Of a stretch of DNA of 5,707 bases, positions 5,681-5,707 are shown piece after piece. The notes beneath the pieces were generated by a model that was given only the letters and a program-made list of their open reading frames with translations, was not told where the DNA came from and did no database searches. The translations under genes and the position numbers were made by a program. Position 1 is the first letter of the stretch, and each line of letters starts with the position of its first letter. Origin of the DNA: Lachnospiraceae bacterium (GTDB lineage: Bacteria > Bacillota_A > Clostridia > Lachnospirales > Lachnospiraceae); assembly GCA_017523185.1 (NCBI GenBank), contig JAFWXB010000432.1:1-5707 (forward strand), given 5' to 3'.

Positions 5681-5707
5681 ACGGAACATGTGGAGTGTGT
5701 TTGCTCT
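5681..5707. repeat. Second copy of the rumA 3' end, putative attachment site at the window edge
   Basis: ACGGAA plus CATGTGGAGTGTGTTTG (core at 5687-5703) and CTCT repeat the end of rumA 592 bp downstream in the same orientation. The frame encodes TEHVECVC, but similarity begins abruptly at ACGGA. The preceding bases do not resemble rumA, and an in-frame TGA lies at 5642-5644. That makes an att duplication likelier than the tail of a second full rumA gene. The window ends inside it. Confidence 0.6.

Noticed and set aside
5645..5707. Second rumA gene beginning to the right
   Set aside because: The frame matches RumA only over TEHVECVC and is preceded by unrelated residues and a stop at 5642-5644, so an att-sized repeat explains it better.
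1..5707. CRISPR array, tRNA, rRNA or insertion sequence
   Set aside because: I saw no regularly spaced repeats, cloverleaf, rRNA-like stretch or transposase motif on either strand.

Overview
The window is AT-rich, with A/T-ending codons and strong Shine-Dalgarno sequences. It reads as the chromosome of a low-GC anaerobic Firmicute. The best single clue is a gene almost certainly encoding butyryl-CoA:acetate CoA-transferase, the terminal enzyme of butyrate formation in gut Lachnospiraceae and relatives. Together with an LtaS-type enzyme and a Fe-S RumA-type rRNA methyltransferase, this points to a butyrate-producing Clostridia member, probably Lachnospiraceae. I cannot name the species from sequence alone.

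Layout: (1) 1-1932, minus strand, a lipoteichoic-acid-synthase-family membrane enzyme whose C-terminus runs off the left edge. (2) 1933-2369, an AT-rich intergenic stretch with a 12-bp inverted repeat near the LTA synthase promoter region and a clear terminator for the gene to its right. (3) 2370-3710, minus strand, the CoA-transferase (but). (4) 3711-3873, a short divergent control region in which the promoters of but (minus) and rumA (plus) overlap. (5) 3874-5136, plus strand, a 23S rRNA m5U methyltransferase (RumA/RlmCD type) with a complete Fe-S cysteine set but no room for the usual N-terminal TRAM domain. (6) 5137-5707, an accessory segment with no long gene.

The accessory segment is the interesting part. 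It holds a 27-codon hydrophobic peptide gene resembling the Fst/TxpA-like 'putative holin-like toxin' family. The gene has a good extended -10 promoter and a G-rich ribosome binding site, and it ends at a bidirectional terminator. A second good extended -10 promoter faces it from the other side and would make an RNA of about 100 nt ending at the same terminator. This is the architecture of a type I toxin-antitoxin locus. The toxin ribosome binding site is perfectly complementary over 8 nt to the terminator arm, and the two convergent transcripts begin with shared sequence blocks.

The segment is bracketed by a near-perfect repeat of the 3' end of rumA (5089-5116 and 5681-5707, with a 17-bp identical core). 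The 3' end of rumA is a known integration site for conjugative elements in streptococci. The toxin-antitoxin locus may therefore sit on a small integrated element, a remnant, or the outermost part of stacked elements at this site. The first three genes are ordinary housekeeping or metabolic genes. Calls in the last 570 bases rest on sequence pattern and on memory of families, not on any database search.
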